Origin: Haloterrigena salina JCM 13891
GTDB lineage: Archaea; Halobacteriota; Halobacteria; Halobacteriales; Natrialbaceae
Assembly: GCF_000337495.1 (NCBI RefSeq)
Contig: NZ_AOIS01000012.1
Location: forward strand, 1-64,000
Reading direction: 5' to 3'
Length of the DNA: 64,000 nt
Position numbers and translations under genes: made by a program. The notes beneath the pieces were generated by a model. It saw only the letters and a list, made by a program, of their open reading frames with translations, was not told the origin of the DNA and did no database searches. Positions 26,130-35,252 of this stretch are shown one piece after another (position 1 is the stretch's first letter; each line of letters starts with the position of its first letter).

Positions 26130-28748
26130 ATGGAGCGGCTAGACCGACTCGCGTCGGTCGTCACCGAACGCAGTCGACTGGTGATCCTGCTGGTACTGGT
26201 GATGACGGTCGGGATCGGCGCCAGCGTGACCGGCCTCGAGGAGTCCAACCAGATCACGATCGACGAGGAGTCGGAGTCGGCGGCGGCCGACGACTACGTC
26301 GCCGAGAACTTCACGGCGGGCGAGGTCAACGCGACGACGTCGGTGATCGCCGTCCGCTACGACGACGGCGACGGTAGCGGCAACGCGCTCTCCCGCGAGT
26401 CGCTGCTCCGGGAACTCGAGTTCCAGCGGGAACTGGTGGCCAACGAGTCGGTCAACGAGACGCTCGTCGCCGAGCGAACCGGCGGAATCGCGAATATCGT
26501 CGCCGCGACGGCGATCACCGAGGACGACGTTCGCGACGACGAGAGACGGAACGAAGCCGATGAGGACGATGAGAAACGGCCATCGACGGAACCGACGCTC
26601 GAGGAGCAGATCGCCGCCCTCGAGTCGATGGACGACGGCGAGGTCGAGCGGATCGTCGAACGGATCACGGATCCGGACAGCGACCATCCCGAGCGGGAGC
26701 GGGTCTACTCGCTGCTGTCGCGGACGTACGACACCGGATCGGCGACGGCGGACGCGCGGGCGTTCGTCCTCACACAGGAGACCGACGGTCCGGTGCGGAC
26801 CGACGTCTCCGTCTCCGATACCGTCGCCGAGGGGCAGGTCGCCGCTCGCGACATCGCGAAGTCCCGGTCCGGACCGGAGACCTACGTGATGGTCGGGAGC
26901 GGACTCGTCGGCGAACAGGAGGACGCGGCGATCGAGGACAGCCTCGCGATCGTCGGCCCGCTGGCGCTGCTGTTCGTCGTCGGGACGCTCTCGATCGCCT
27001 ACCGAGACCCGCTGGACGTCGCCCTCGGCCTGGTCGGTATCGTCCTCGTGCTCGTCTGGACGCTCGGAACGATCGGCTGGGCCGGTATCGCGTTCAATCA
27101 GGTGATGGTCGCGATCCCGATACTGCTCATCGGGCTGTCGGTCGACTACGCCTTCCACGTCGTCATGCGGTATCGAGAAGAGTACGGTGACAACGGCAGC
27201 GACGACGACGGCAGTGACGTCCGCGCCGCCATGACCCGCTCGCTGAACGGCGTCGGACCGGCACTGGCGCTCGTGACGGTCACGACGGCGATCGGGTTTC
27301 TGGCGAACCTCACGAGTCCGGCGGCCGATCTCCGGCAGTTCGGCGTCGTCGCCGCGATCGGCATCGGGACGACGCTGGTGGTCTTCGGCTGCTTCGTCCC
27401 CGCTTGCAAGGTCGAACTCGACGCCGCGCTGGCGGCCCGCGGCTGGGACCGCTCCGATCGAGCCGTCGGCACCGGCGGCCGCGTCGGCGGACTGCTGGCC
27501 GGCGGGTCGGGGCTGGCCCGTCGAGCGCCGGTCGCGGTCGTCGTGGTCGCGCTCCTGGTCACCGCCGGCGGCGCGGCCGGCGCGACGCAGCTCGAGACGT
27601 CCTACTCGGCGGAGACGTTCATGGCGGACGAGCCGCCGGCGTGGACCGACGAACTGCCGGACCCGATACGGCCCGGAGACCACTACCTGAAGGGCGACCG
27701 CGAGTACGTCTACGGGACGTTTCGGACGCCCGACCAGCGGGGCGAGGTCCTGATCGAGGGCGCCATCACGGACCCGGCGACCCTCGAGCGCCTCGAAGCG
27801 GCCGAATCGGAGGCCGCCGCGACGCCGGTGACGGTCGACCGGCCGACGGGCGACCCCGCCGTCGACTCGCCGCTGTCGGCGATGGAACGCACCGCGGCGA
27901 CCGACGAGGCGTTCGACGAGACGTTCCGCGAGGCGGACAGCGACGGCGACGGCGTCCCCGACCGGAACCTCGAGGCCGTGTACGACGCCTTCTTCGAGGC
28001 GAACCCGTCGCTGGCGGACCGGTACGTCCACCGGAGCAACGGCGAGTACGTCGCGCTCAGGCTCACGATGGCCGTCGACGGCACTGCCGACGCCTCGACG
28101 ATCAGCGAGCAGGTCGAGGACGCGGCGACGGTCCTCGAGACCGACGCCCTCGAGGCGACCGCCACGGGCCAGCCACTCGTGGCGACGGAGACTTCCGAGC
28201 AACTCGCGACGACCGTCGCCCAAAGCCTCGCGGTGACGGTCGTCGCGATCCTCGTCCTGCTCACCGCCGTCTTCCGCGCGACGAGAGGGCGGGCATCGCT
28301 GGGTGCCGTCACGCTCGTCCCCGTGGCCGCCGCCGTGAGCTGGTTGCTCGGGACGATGGCGCTGCTCGGGATACCGATCAACGCCGTCACCGCGCTCGTC
28401 GGCAGCATCGCGCTCGGACTGGGCGTCGACTACGCGATCCACGTCACCGAACGGTTCGGCGGGGAACTCGAGGGCGGCGCCGACGCGGCGACGGCGTTGC
28501 GCCGGACGGTGGTCGGCACCGGCGGCGCGCTCCTGAGCAGTGCCGTCACGACGGCGGCCGGCTTCGGCGTGCTCGGCCTCGCCCTGCTCCCCGCGCTCCG
28601 CCAGTTCGGGATCAGCCTCGCGATCGGGATCGCGTACGCGTTCCTCGCCAGCGTCGTCGTGTTACCGAGCCTGCTTGCCTGCTGGGTCCGATACGGTCCC
28701 GGCACGGTGACGGAGTCGGAGCCGACGGCGGTCGCCGGCGACGACTGA
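26130..28748 (+). CDS. RND/MMPL family exporter
   Basis: An 872-residue membrane transporter with two halves, each a long external loop and a bundle of five or six helices (a first helix at about 17-35, bundles at about 270-420 and 680-860). GLSVDYAFHVVMRYREE in the first half and GLGVDYAIHVTERFGGE in the second are the family's paired motifs, each carrying the Asp used for proton coupling. The second external domain holds a calcium-type DSDGDGVPDRN loop as in thrombospondin type 3 repeats. It should export lipids or hydrophobic compounds. The ATG at 26130 was preferred over upstream starts, which overlap the divergent gene. Confidence 0.87.
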   Translation: MERLDRLASVVTERSRLVILLVLVMTVGIGASVTGLEESNQITIDEESESAAADDYVAENFTAGEVNATTSVIAVRYDDGDGSGNALSRESLLRELEFQRELVANESVNETLVAERTGGIANIVAATAITEDDVRDDERRNEADEDDEKRPSTEPTLEEQIAALESMDDGEVERIVERITDPDSDHPERERVYSLLSRTYDTGSATADARAFVLTQETDGPVRTDVSVSDTVAEGQVAARDIAKSRSGPETYVMVGSGLVGEQEDAAIEDSLAIVGPLALLFVVGTLSIAYRDPLDVALGLVGIVLVLVWTLGTIGWAGIAFNQVMVAIPILLIGLSVDYAFHVVMRYREEYGDNGSDDDGSDVRAAMTRSLNGVGPALALVTVTTAIGFLANLTSPAADLRQFGVVAAIGIGTTLVVFGCFVPACKVELDAALAARGWDRSDRAVGTGGRVGGLLAGGSGLARRAPVAVVVVALLVTAGGAAGATQLETSYSAETFMADEPPAWTDELPDPIRPGDHYLKGDREYVYGTFRTPDQRGEVLIEGAITDPATLERLEAAESEAAATPVTVDRPTGDPAVDSPLSAMERTAATDEAFDETFREADSDGDGVPDRNLEAVYDAFFEANPSLADRYVHRSNGEYVALRLTMAVDGTADASTISEQVEDAATVLETDALEATATGQPLVATETSEQLATTVAQSLAVTVVAILVLLTAVFRATRGRASLGAVTLVPVAAAVSWLLGTMALLGIPINAVTALVGSIALGLGVDYAIHVTERFGGELEGGADAATALRRTVVGTGGALLSSAVTTAAGFGVLGLALLPALRQFGISLAIGIAYAFLASVVVLPSLLACWVRYGPGTVTESEPTAVAGDD

Positions 28749-28825
28749 CCGGCGGAACCGCTCGAGTCGGAGGGCGGTTCAGTTTCGGCGAGAAGGGAGA
28801 CGGCGAGCGAGCGTCAGACCGGCCA

Positions 28826-29629
28826 TCAGTCGGTCAGCCCGTAGCCGATCTTGAACAGGTAGACGTCGATCGCCAGCACGAGGACGGTAGCCGCCGTGAG
28901 CACCCCGAGCGCGAACAGCGGCGCGAACTCGGTGTACGGTGTGGGGAGGATGCCGACGCCAATTAGGTCCGAGTGGCCCAGCAGTCCGTACCGGACGCTG
29001 TCGACCATGTAGACCATCGGGTTCACCAGCGATATCTGGATCTGCCAGCTCTGCTCGAACGTCTCGAGCGAGTAGAAGACGGCGCCGAAGAACACCAGCG
29101 GGCGGAGGATGAACTGGTTCATCACGGTCAGATCGTCGAAGTCGCGGGCGACGAGCCCGCCGATAATCCCGAAACCGGCGAACAGCGCCGTGATGACGAC
29201 CATCGTGGCCACGAGGAACAGACCGTGTTCGATGCTGATCGGCACGAACAGCCGGCCCACGACGGCGATGATGACGCCGACGATGAGCCCCCGCACTGCG
29301 CTGGCCGCGACGTAGGCGACGACCATCTCGGCGTAGGACAGCGGCGAGGTCAGCGTCTCGTGGATGTACTCGTTCCACCTGCCGTGGAAGATCGAGAACG
29401 AGGCGTTCTCGAAGGCGTTCGAAATCGCCCCGAGGACGACCAGCCCGGGGACGATAAAGAGGATGTAATCGAAGCCAGCGATCTGATCGATCCGGCCGCC
29501 GAGGATCAACCCGAAGACGGCGAAGTAGAGGACGTTCGTGATCGCCGGCGGCATGAACGTGTTCTTCGGACGGCGAACGAACCGCAGCACCTCGCGCCGG
29601 AACAGCGCGCGGAAGCCGACCGACAGCAT
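28826..29629 (-). CDS. ABC-2 type exporter permease
   Basis: A 267-residue membrane protein with six hydrophobic segments. FVRRPKNTFMPPAITNVLYF at the N-terminus and the region with IVPGLVVLGAISNAFENAS followed by NPMVYMVDSVRYGLLG are typical of ABC-2 (DrrB/NodJ-like) permeases. Its ATG overlaps the stop of the ATPase gene (ATGA), so they form one unit. The exported substrate is unknown. Confidence 0.9.
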   Translation of the reverse strand: MLSVGFRALFRREVLRFVRRPKNTFMPPAITNVLYFAVFGLILGGRIDQIAGFDYILFIVPGLVVLGAISNAFENASFSIFHGRWNEYIHETLTSPLSYAEMVVAYVAASAVRGLIVGVIIAVVGRLFVPISIEHGLFLVATMVVITALFAGFGIIGGLVARDFDDLTVMNQFILRPLVFFGAVFYSLETFEQSWQIQISLVNPMVYMVDSVRYGLLGHSDLIGVGILPTPYTEFAPLFALGVLTAATVLVLAIDVYLFKIGYGLTD

Positions 29630-30657
29630 CAGGCCACCCCCTCCTGTTCGCGCTCGGACGGACGGCTCTCATCTGCTTCGTCCGCCCCGTCCGCGCTCGA
29701 AGCCGACGACCGGGTCACCGTCCGGTCGTCACTCCGGGTCAGATCGACGAAGATCTCCTCGAGCGACGTGCGGGTGATCTCGAGGTCGGCGATCTCGTGG
29801 CCCCGCGCCTCGAGGTCGTTCAACAGTTGCGGTGCGGTCGAACCGCCGTCGTCGACGCGGACCTCGAGGCTGTCGCCGGTCGTCGTCACCTCGTGGGCGT
29901 ACGCGCCGAGGTCGGTCTCGAGGTCGGCCGCCGCGCTCGCGGAGACGCCGGACTCGAGGCGGACGGAGATCGTGTCGGTACCGCGCTCCTTCAGTTCGTC
30001 CGGCGTCGCGACGGTCACCTTCCGGCCCTCGTTCATGATCGCGACCCGGTCACAGAGGCGCTCGGCCTCCTCGATGTAGTGGGTCGTCAGGAGGATCGTC
30101 GTCCCCTCCTCGTTGAGTTCCGTCACGAGTTCCCAGAGATCGTGGCGCAACTGGACGTCGACGCCGGCCGTGGGCTCGTCTAAGATGAGCAGGTCGGGAT
30201 CGGTCACTAGCGCCCGCGCGAGCAGTAGGCGACGTTTCATCCCGCCGGAGAGCCAGTCGAAGCGCTCGTCGCGCTTGTCGTAGATCCCGACGCGCTTGAG
30301 CACCTCGTCGGCGCGCTCGGCGGCCTCGTCCTCGGGAACGCCGTGGTAGCCGGCCTTGTGCATCAGCACTTCCTTGATGGGGAAGAACCGATCGACGTTG
30401 AACTCCTGTGGCGCCAGTCCGATCGCGTCGCGGGCCTGTCGGTACTCCGCCTCGACGTCGTGGCCGAAGACCCGCGCCTCGCCGCCGGACTTGCGGACCA
30501 GGCCGACCAGCGTGTTGATAAAGGTCGTCTTGCCCGCGCCGTTGGGGCCGAGCAGGCCGAAGAACTCGCCCTCCTCGACGGTCAGCGACAGCTCCTGCAG
30601 CGCGCGCAAGTCGCCGTATTCCTTCACGAGATCGGTCGTCTCGATGGCCGGTGGCAT
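29629..30657 (-). CDS. ABC-2 type exporter ATP-binding protein
   Basis: A 342-residue ATPase of the CcmA/DrrA class. Walker A is GPNGAGKTT, the signature LSGGMKR, Walker B LLILDEPTAGVD, with the switch histidine in LLTTHYIEEA. After the core a DrrA-type C-terminal domain of about 90 residues follows and then an acidic Ser/Asp tail. The ATG at 30655-30657 (MPPAIETTDL) fits the family start; it is coupled to the permease downstream. Confidence 0.92.
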   Translation of the reverse strand: MPPAIETTDLVKEYGDLRALQELSLTVEEGEFFGLLGPNGAGKTTFINTLVGLVRKSGGEARVFGHDVEAEYRQARDAIGLAPQEFNVDRFFPIKEVLMHKAGYHGVPEDEAAERADEVLKRVGIYDKRDERFDWLSGGMKRRLLLARALVTDPDLLILDEPTAGVDVQLRHDLWELVTELNEEGTTILLTTHYIEEAERLCDRVAIMNEGRKVTVATPDELKERGTDTISVRLESGVSASAAADLETDLGAYAHEVTTTGDSLEVRVDDGGSTAPQLLNDLEARGHEIADLEITRTSLEEIFVDLTRSDDRTVTRSSASSADGADEADESRPSEREQEGVA

Positions 30658-30812
30658 CGGCGGTGAGTCGGCCCCGACCGCGGTTAAGAATGTTGATTGC
30701 GGCCCTCGAGGCGGCCGTTTCGGACGGTTTTGCCGGTTCGTCGGTCGACTGCGCGTCGTCGAGGCGAATGAGTCGGCCGTCGTGGCGGATGGATCGACCG
30801 CCGTCGCACCGA

Positions 30813-31991
30813 TCAGTCCGCGGCCCGCAGTTGGCTGCTGGGGTTGACCGCGCCGCTTTTCTGAACGATGTCGAAGGCGGTCATCACGTCGGATCGAGAG
30901 ATTAGGCCGACGAGGTCGCCGTCTTCGACGACGAGCAGCCGCCCGATATCGTTCTCGCGCATCTCCTCGATCGCCGTCATCGCGTCCGAGTCCGGCGTGA
31001 TCGTCCGCAGGTCGGTCGTCATCACCTCGTCGACCGTGAACGCGTCGCGTTCGACCGGATCGATCTCGCGGGCGTCGGTCAGCGTCACGAGTCCGACGAG
31101 GCGTTCGCCCTCGAACCCGCTGGTGTCGATGACCGGGTAGCCGGTGTGGCGCTCGGTGAACATCCGCTGGACCAGCTCCGCCACCGTGGTCTCGGGTTCG
31201 ACCGTGTGGAGATCGCTGGCGGGCGTCATGATGTCGCCGACGGTGACGTCCTGGAACGCGGCCTTCATCGTCACCTGCTGGGCCTCGCTCGAGGCGGCGA
31301 TGTAGACGAAGAAGGCGACGCCGATGAAGATGATGCTGAACTGCATGAGTCCGATCAGACCCATGACGACAGCCAGCAGCTTGCCGACGCCGGCGGCCTG
31401 CTGGGTAGCCGTCGCGTAGGGGCGGCTGCGGGCGAGAAACGCGCGGAGAACCCGCCCGCCGTCCATCGGGAACGCGGGGATCATGTTGAAGACCGCGAGC
31501 ACGACGTTCAGAATAGCGAGGTAGCCGAGAACGAACCTGGCGCCGTCGAGGCTTTCGGGGACCGCCAGAAAGAGCGCGTACGAACCGACGCCGACGAGCA
31601 CGGAGACGATCGGACCGGCGATGGCGATGGTGAGCTCCTGTCGCCAGTCCTCGGGCATCTCCGAGAGCGCGGCGATGCCGCCGAACAGCCAGAGCGTGAT
31701 CGAGTCGATCGGAAACCCGTAGCGCTGGGCCGTCAGCGAGTGGCCGAGTTCGTGGAGCACGACGCCGACGAACAGCCCGATCGCCGCGGTCAGGCCGAGT
31801 AGCCACGGCATCGTCCCGGCGGTGATCGCGCCGACGTCGATGCCCGCCGCGAGCCCGTCGTTGAGCAGCCCCGCGACGGGTTCGATCTGTTCGCCGATGA
31901 GATAGGCGAACAGCGGGAGCACCAACAGAAACGTGAGGTCCAACTTGATCGGAATCCCGAACAGGGATCCGATTCGAAAACTCCGAGGCAT
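30813..31991 (-). CDS. Site-2 protease (M50) with C-terminal CBS pair
   Basis: A 392-residue intramembrane metalloprotease. The zinc site is HELGH at residues 80-84, and the third ligand lies in NMIPAFPMDGGRVLRA. Six membrane segments precede two CBS domains (about 250-310 and 320-380), which in this group bind adenosine nucleotides and are thought to gate the protease. It should cut membrane-bound regulatory proteins. The ATG at 31989-31991 (MPRSFRIGSLFGI) is the family-like start. Confidence 0.92.
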   Translation of the reverse strand: MPRSFRIGSLFGIPIKLDLTFLLVLPLFAYLIGEQIEPVAGLLNDGLAAGIDVGAITAGTMPWLLGLTAAIGLFVGVVLHELGHSLTAQRYGFPIDSITLWLFGGIAALSEMPEDWRQELTIAIAGPIVSVLVGVGSYALFLAVPESLDGARFVLGYLAILNVVLAVFNMIPAFPMDGGRVLRAFLARSRPYATATQQAAGVGKLLAVVMGLIGLMQFSIIFIGVAFFVYIAASSEAQQVTMKAAFQDVTVGDIMTPASDLHTVEPETTVAELVQRMFTERHTGYPVIDTSGFEGERLVGLVTLTDAREIDPVERDAFTVDEVMTTDLRTITPDSDAMTAIEEMRENDIGRLLVVEDGDLVGLISRSDVMTAFDIVQKSGAVNPSSQLRAAD

Positions 31992-32218
31992 GCCCCATGT
32001 TACCCGTGGAAAGGCCTTAAAAACGCCGACGGAGGGGGGTGGGTCGCCGTTTGTCCCCGATTCTCGGCCCCGTCGCGTACTCGCCGGGCGCCCAGCGGGA
32101 TCGGACTGCCAGTAGACCGCTGTTCGCTCGATTCGCTCGACTATCACCGAGATTAGAGCTCGAGCCGAAATCTGCCGGAATCGATGAATAGGGAGGCTCG
32201 ATACGGCCATTGTCGCAT

Positions 32219-32233
32219 TACTGGCATCCAGTA
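32219..32233. promoter_or_regulatory. Palindrome in the 562-base gap before the wHTH gene
   Basis: TACTGG-CAT-CCAGTA is a perfect 15-base palindrome. A second inverted repeat, ACTGTG (32282-32287) with CACAGT (32299-32304), lies 50 bases on. The gap 31992-32553 is otherwise AT-rich without a gene. Confidence 0.35.
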
Positions 32234-32553
32234 TTAATATTCCTTATACGCTCTGCAGGTGCCTGATTTCTCGCTACCAATACTGTGATAAAGTGATACA
32301 CAGTTATTCTGTTTCTAGTCGTTCCCGGCAACGTTCGCCCGCAGTCATTTTCCAGTTCCAGTACGGTGATTCCTCTCGTGAATATCTGACTCGGCTAGAG
32401 AGAACCGCTCACATGCGCCGAGTGGACTTTCTCGTCTCAGTAGCTACTGTGACATCCGTATTCTAAGGCATATAATGTCACTAGGACTCTTTTCCGAATA
32501 TGGACTCGGTGTGCAATAACTTTATACAGATGTTCGTCGATTGTGTAAATACG

Positions 32554-32784
32554 ATGATGGAACAGACCCACACCGATCCCGGACTCACCGAACTACCGAC
32601 CGAACTCAACTCCGCACAGGGGAAGCTCGTCTACCTCTACCTCGAGGCGACTGACGGGGCAACGGTCGACGAACTGGGTCAGGTGCTTTCCATGCGGAAG
32701 ATCGACATCCTGAGCGTCTGCAACTCGCTCTCGAGCCAGCAGCTGATCGAGAAGTGCGACGGAACGTACGTGCCGACTCGCTGA
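32554..32784 (+). CDS. Small winged-helix (TrmB/MarR-like) regulator
   Basis: A 76-residue protein that is almost only a winged helix: TELNSAQGKLVYLYLEAT, ATVDELGQVLSMRKIDILS, and a wing ending in DGTYVPTR. This short form is conserved in haloarchaea, where members act as global DNA-binding proteins or partner regulators. A TTTATACAG TATA box at 32521-32529, about 27 bases before the ATG at 32554, supports this start and a leaderless mRNA; the frame upstream covers the promoter. Confidence 0.8.
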   Translation: MMEQTHTDPGLTELPTELNSAQGKLVYLYLEATDGATVDELGQVLSMRKIDILSVCNSLSSQQLIEKCDGTYVPTR

Positions 32785-33029
32785 TTTTCAGCACCGACCG
32801 TGCCGCGTTGGGCGTGCACCGATCGCTCGTCACCGAGCCGCCGGCTCGTCGATTGTCGTCCGACCCGGCCTCGAGGACGGACTCGATCGCATCGGATTCC
32901 GAACTGCTGGTCGGATTCCAATACTGCCGATCCGTTCGTCCACGTACGTGGCCGCGGACCCGCATCCAGCGCGTGCTTCGAAGCCTTTATCCGCACGGTA
33001 GGCCTGCGTTTTCGTAAGTAACCACAACC

Positions 33030-33560
33030 ATGTCCGACAAACCCGCCTCAATGTACCGGGAGATTAGCAAGCCGGCCTACACGCGACGCGAGTACATCAC
33101 CGGCATCCCGGGCTCCAAGATTGCACAGCACAAGATGGGCGACATCAGCGCCGATCCCGAGGACTACCCGGTCCAGATCAGCCTCATCACCGAGGAAGAG
33201 GTTCAGCTCCGCCACGGGAGCCTCGAGGCCTCGCGCCTCTCGGCCAATCGCCACATGCTGAAAAGCGCCGGCGAGAACAACTACAAGATGATCCTCCGGA
33301 AGTTCCCCCACCACGTCATCCGCGAGAACAAGCAGGCGACGGGTGCGGGTGCGGACCGTGTTTCCGACGGGATGCGACAGGCCTTCGGGAAGATCGTCGG
33401 CACCGCCGCGCGTATCGACGCCGGCGAGCGCATCTTCACCATCTGGTGTGACGTCGACGACGCCGAGTTCGCCAAGGAGGCGATGCGTCGCGCCTACAAC
33501 AAGATCTCGCCGCCGTGTCGCGTCGTCGTCGAGAAGGGCGAAGAGCAGCTTATCGCCTAA
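33030..33560 (+). CDS. rpl10e: 50S ribosomal protein L10e (L16 family)
   Basis: A 176-residue large-subunit protein, the archaeal counterpart of bacterial uL16, at the usual length. [20 protein letters not shown] at the N-terminus and the [15 protein letters not shown] loop are strongly conserved. It sits near the peptidyl transferase centre and supports tRNA binding. It is followed by a clear hairpin. Confidence 0.97.
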   Translation: MSDKPASMYREISKPAYTRREYITGIPGSKIAQHKMGDISADPEDYPVQISLITEEEVQLRHGSLEASRLSANRHMLKSAGENNYKMILRKFPHHVIRENKQATGAGADRVSDGMRQAFGKIVGTAARIDAGERIFTIWCDVDDAEFAKEAMRRAYNKISPPCRVVVEKGEEQLIA

Positions 33561-33570
33561 AGAACGAAGT

Positions 33571-33608
33571 TTTGCTCTGCGGGCCGCCGTTGGCGGCCCT
33601 CGGCAAAA
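33571..33608 (+). terminator. Hairpin after rpl10e
   Basis: GGGCCGCC (33582-33589) pairs with GGCGGCCC (33593-33600) across a 3-base loop, with outer TTTTGC/GCAAAA arms extending the stem. It begins ten bases after the rpl10e stop and is the likely end of that transcript. Confidence 0.6.
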
Positions 33609-33707
33609 ATTCGATTAAAAACACTCCTCCCTCCGTTCCGAACGCATAGCGTTCTCCACGTCGGTCGTCGGTCCGCTCGCTCTCTTCGGTCGCTCGCGGT
33701 CGTAATT

Positions 33708-33722
33708 GGGTAGTGCCTACCC
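33708..33722. promoter_or_regulatory. Perfect palindrome upstream of the RimK-like gene
   Basis: GGGTAG-TGC-CTACCC, 15 bases, about 115 bases before the ATG of the ATP-grasp gene. It may be an operator or a small hairpin. The role is unknown. Confidence 0.3.
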
Positions 33723-33837
33723 TTCCCTGAGTCGTGCGTCTCTCGCGTCTGCTCGAGACGCACTCCCGGCCACGGTTACGGCCTCGAGTCCGCCCGTCTC
33801 GAGCACCTTTTTGTCCCTCTACTCCCGAGTGCCGACT

Positions 33838-34710
33838 ATGATCGATCTCGCGGTAGCGAACGCGAAACAGACGTTCCGGCGGATGCGCGAGCCGCTGTCC
33901 GAGCGGGGAATACGGGTTCATCACGTGCCCGTGCGCGAGCGCACGATCGCGCTCGGCGATCCGCCGTGGGACCCCGACGACTACGACGTGGGGTTCGTCT
34001 ACCCCGGCCGGCTCATGGAGGGCGGCGTCGCCGACGCCCTGCTCGAGATCCCGTGGCTCAACGACCACGAAACGGTGTTGACCTCGCGGAACAAGGCCGA
34101 AGTGATCGCGCGACTCGAGCGGGCCGACCTGCCGGTTCCGGAGTCGGTCTACGTCTCGAACGACGTCGGCGAAGCGGAACTGACCGCCGTCTTCGAGCGG
34201 TTCGATCCGCCGGTGGTCGTCAAGCCGAACTCGACGACCCGCGGCGTCGGCGTCGCGAAGGCTCACGACCTCGATTCCTTCCTCGGGATCTGCGACTACC
34301 TCTCATTGGTCCACGATTACAAGGCGACGGGCGACCAGTCGTTTCTCGTCCAGGAGTACCTCCCCGACGCGACCGACTACCGCGTGATGGTCCTCGAGGG
34401 CGAGTACGTCGGCGCCGTCGAGCGGCGACTACCCGACGCGGCCGTTGCCGAGGGCCAGTGGAAACACAACGTCCACCGCGGCGCGGAGGCGACCGGCGTC
34501 GAGTTGCCCGAGGAGTACCGCGAGCTGGCCGAGCGGGTCGCAGCGGAGCTCGAAATCCCGTTCCTCGGCGTCGATTTACTCGAGACCGACGACCGACTGG
34601 TGGTTAACGAAACGAACGCGCGGCCGACGATCGACGACGAAACGAAGTACGAACCGGACTTCTACGATCGACTCGCGGACGCAATTCGAACGGCTGCCGA
34701 CCGGCAGTGA
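33838..34710 (+). CDS. RimK-like ATP-grasp ligase
   Basis: A 290-residue enzyme with the ATP-grasp fold: PPVVVKPNSTTRGVGV is the lysine- and glycine-rich ATP loop, SFLVQEYLPDATDYRVMVLE supplies the adenine-binding strand, and DLLETDDRLVVNETNARP carries the metal-binding Glu and Asn. Close families attach glutamate or other amino acids to a carboxylate of a protein or metabolite. The partner is unknown. It is not in an operon with rpl10e because a hairpin and a palindrome intervene. Confidence 0.87.
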   Translation: MIDLAVANAKQTFRRMREPLSERGIRVHHVPVRERTIALGDPPWDPDDYDVGFVYPGRLMEGGVADALLEIPWLNDHETVLTSRNKAEVIARLERADLPVPESVYVSNDVGEAELTAVFERFDPPVVVKPNSTTRGVGVAKAHDLDSFLGICDYLSLVHDYKATGDQSFLVQEYLPDATDYRVMVLEGEYVGAVERRLPDAAVAEGQWKHNVHRGAEATGVELPEEYRELAERVAAELEIPFLGVDLLETDDRLVVNETNARPTIDDETKYEPDFYDRLADAIRTAADRQ

Positions 34711-34740
34711 AAACGGGGAAACCGACCGCGACGGCCCGGA

Positions 34741-35142
34741 TTACTCGAGGCTGATACCCGAAGACTGCTCCGCGGGATCGAAGACGACTTCGAGGACGCC
34801 GTTGTTGTAGGTCGCCGAAGCGGTGTGTTCGTTGACGCGGGTCGGCAGGGAGACGCGCTCGTCGTACTGGCGGTGCTCGCTCTCGGCGGAGATGGTCAGG
34901 GTCTTCCCGTCGCACTCGAGTTCGATGTTGTCCTTCTCGACGCCCGGGAGATCGGCGACGACCCGGAGCTCGTCGTCGGTCTCGTGGATATCGACGTGGG
35001 TGTCCATGCCGAAGCCGTTACCGACGTCGCTCGAGGAGGAGAAGTCGACGTTCGCGTCCGCGCCGTTCATCATTTCGTTCATCATTCGTTCGATCTCGCG
35101 GAACAGGTCGTCGAAGGGTTCGTCGCGGTCGTCTCGGCGCAT
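34741..35142 (-). CDS. Hsp20/alpha-crystallin small heat-shock protein
   Basis: A 133-residue ATP-independent chaperone. The alpha-crystallin domain spans about residues 45-125: DTHVDIHETDDELRVVADLP, then ERVSLPTRV, then ATYNNGVLEVVF, where the NGVL motif is the family mark. The N-terminus is short and methionine-rich (REIERMMNEMM). It should bind unfolding proteins as an oligomer. The ATG at 35140-35142 was chosen because it starts right before the conserved RRDDRDEPFDDLF. Confidence 0.92.
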   Translation of the reverse strand: MRRDDRDEPFDDLFREIERMMNEMMNGADANVDFSSSSDVGNGFGMDTHVDIHETDDELRVVADLPGVEKDNIELECDGKTLTISAESEHRQYDERVSLPTRVNEHTASATYNNGVLEVVFDPAEQSSGISLE

Positions 35143-35252
35143 GCGAAACGATAGTGGACCGCGGGCCAAAAACTTTCTGTCGTCACTAGTTGTTTGGGGT
35201 GAACGAAACCGACGAACGGCGATGACGAAGCCGCGAGGAAGCGACAGCGCCG

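Noticed and set aside
26139-28442. Antisense frame of 767 codons over the RND exporter
   Set aside because: Low-complexity Arg/Asp composition and no family pattern; the plus-strand exporter has clear paired motifs.
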